Assembly (NCBI GenBank): GCA_003024785.1
Contig: PUQB01000191.1
Location: forward strand, 186,001-250,000
DNA length: 64,000 nt
Direction of reading: 5' to 3'
Source: Selaginella tamariscina
Taxonomy: Eukaryota; Streptophyta; Lycopodiopsida; Selaginellales; Selaginellaceae
The position numbers were made by a program, and so were the translations under genes. Below the pieces are notes generated by a model, which worked only from the letters and a program-made list of their open reading frames with translations, had not been told where the DNA came from and did no database searches. Below, piece after piece: positions 51,040-64,000 of this stretch (position 1 is the stretch's first letter; each line of letters opens with the position of its first letter).

Positions 51040-51560
51040 CCAAAAGTCCTTGTTTTGAGGCGATTAGTGCTCAATTATCACCAGAAATCCCTGTTTCAAA
51101 ACGATTAGTGGTAAGAATCGCAGAAAAAGAAGCAAAATTGAGGAAGAACAGAGGATTTCTATCAAGGAAATGTTACCTTAAAACTCTGCTGGCATTTTCA
51201 GAAAGACAGATCCGTATCCTGGGCGATCGATCGCCTGCCGACGGTTATCGCTTACTCTTCAGCGGAAGTCGTGAATTTATGACTCGATTTTGAAACTGAA
51301 ATCCTGTTCTGAGGCGATTAGCGATCGGATTTAAGAAAGAGAAGCAGAATTGAGCAAGAAGAGAGGATCTTTATCTAGAAAAACAGCGGGTTTTGAGGAT
51401 AAAGAACAGTGTGATTCTCGTGAGAATCTTACCTTAGAAGAGCAGCATTCTCGGGAAGGAGATCCACTACAGAAATCTTCAAGCGCCTACCTAGATCTGA
51501 TGCATTCTCCGTCTTGCAGACGGCTAAGAACCCTAATCGCCGGCTTTCTGGAATGTACCT
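51040..51560 (-). promoter_or_regulatory. 5' leader of the DUF3511 gene with an internal duplication
   Basis: Two related modules, about 51057-51180 and 51300-51440, share 'gaggcgattag', 'gaagca.aattgag.aagaa.agagga' and a minus-strand splice-donor-like TAAGGTAA/G at about 51173-51180 and 51428-51436. They look like duplicated 5'-UTR exons with alternative donors. 51561-51728 is then the shared promoter with the divergent SKIP5 gene. Confidence 0.45.
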
Positions 51561-51728
51561 AGAGAAATTTTTTTCACCCTTATGTAAAATGGTAACGCTA
51601 AATACGCACGCGGCAGGCTAGCCTGTAATTAGTTGACACGTAACCCGCGTTTTGAATTTTAAATCGTGGGAATATCCTGTTCTAGTGGAGATTCTGTGAA
51701 TCGTAGCCCTAATTAGGGCTCCTAGGAA

Positions 51729-53411
<1,683 letters not shown>

Positions 53412-53898
53412 TTATATATATATTAACTTATATGTATAATAGTTTGTAATCTTTTTAGTTTTTTTTTATTAAGATGTTAGTAAATGCTAATTTATTACTA
53501 TCATTTTTATATTAATTTATAATATAAAAATTTCTATATTGTAATTCAAACTAGTCTGTCTGTGTCAATGACAATGTCAATAGTAATATGGAGTACTGGC
53601 GATATATTTATATTTATTTATATCTGTCAACGTTTATTGTTGTTATCAAAATTTAATTATGAAAATCTGTGTAACTAAATTTGAAAACGAAAACATTTAA
53701 CTGTCAAATGCACTACATACACACGTAAGTATACGTACATGCACACACACGCATACACACACATATATTTAATGTACGTTTTTAATTAATTTCAGGCGTG
53801 CGTGTGTGTATAGATCCTATGTTTGATAAATACATTTACATATAAATCACATTATTTATGTAATGGAACAATAGTAAATTATAAATTTAATTAGTTAA

Positions 53899-53942
<44 letters not shown>

Positions 53943-54335
53943 GATAAATACATACTCTGTGCATATCATTTATATACACATACTAATATACATAATAATA
54001 AAATTAATATATATTATGTTTAGTTATAAATAGATTTTAAAATTAAGACCTTAACTCGGAGAATATTCTCTTTTTTCAATCATCTTAAACCCTAAGGTAA
54101 GTTTTATGACGTGGCAATGTTACAATCAGATCTTGACTTTATTACAAATGTGATTAGCAGTATAAAGGAAGATACAAAGAGCATATGCTAAATTTTCAAT
54201 AATGACTTTGTTACGTGGCATTTTGTGTTGCAAAGTTATAATTACACATCATTATTTTACTCATGACGTGGCAATCTGAGGTAAAAAGTTAAATTTATAA
54301 AACACTCAACCTCTCTGCGTTAGGGTTCTCCAAAG
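53412..54335. other. Intergenic stretch between SKIP5 and NPC1
   Basis: No gene seen. AT-rich, with (AT)n(GTAT)n at about 53903-53944 and (AC)n patches. The 54290-54335 end (CTCTGCGTTAGGGTTCTCC) is the likely NPC1 leader and contains a TTAGGGTT telo-box-like motif. Confidence 0.5.

Positions 54336-64000
<9,665 letters not shown>

Overview
This is a window of nuclear DNA from a land plant. It has spliced genes with GT-AG introns, plant-specific families (polyphenol oxidase, DUF3511, SKIP5-type F-box, THA8-like PPR, cinnamoyl-CoA reductase), a eukaryotic tRNA-Ile, LTR retrotransposon remains, solo LTRs and hAT-type relics. The DNA is AT-rich outside genes and unusually rich in (GT)n, (CT)n/(GA)n and (AT)n microsatellites. 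The polyphenol oxidase starts with a secretory signal peptide rather than a plastid transit peptide. That would fit a non-seed lineage, but I cannot name the species.

Layout. 1-5.1 kb: Ty3/gypsy-type remains on the minus strand (partial LTR, decayed gag, second LTR). 5.2-13.9 kb: arm A of a large inverted duplication, holding two tandem tRNA-Ile copies around a lone cinnamoyl-CoA reductase exon, a THA8-like PPR gene, a decayed hAT/DUF4371 block and a relic polyphenol oxidase exon. 13.9-15.5 kb: a copy of the polyphenol oxidase 3' flank. 15.5-20.2 kb: a complete 11-exon Der/EngA double GTPase gene with an organelle-type N-terminus and a telo-box just upstream. 20.1-24.3 kb: copies of its 3' end, then nested LTRs with an integrase scrap. 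24.3-27.7 kb: AT-rich, little recognisable. 27.8-29.8 kb: polyphenol oxidase with one apparent frameshift. 29.9-31.2 kb: its 3' flank. 31.9-41.9 kb: arm B, the inverted copy of arm A, interrupted by a solo LTR with a clean target-site duplication. 42.3-47.6 kb: a second solo LTR, another LTR-bearing segment and a 20-bp minisatellite. 47.6-50.6 kb: AT-rich desert. 50.6-64 kb: gene-rich end with DUF3511 (minus), SKIP5 F-box (plus, divergent) and a 30-exon stretch of an NPC1-type sterol transporter cut by the window edge.

The genes do not form one pathway. The most notable observations are: (1) microsatellites sit right at many 5' splice sites; (2) the inverted duplication has a central hAT block that is not inverted with its flanks; (3) NPC1 and polyphenol oxidase are disrupted almost only by one- or two-base length changes, mostly in homopolymers, which looks more like base-calling error than pseudogene decay; (4) a 20-bp minisatellite occurs at two loci in opposite orientation. 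I found no convincing new multi-gene system.
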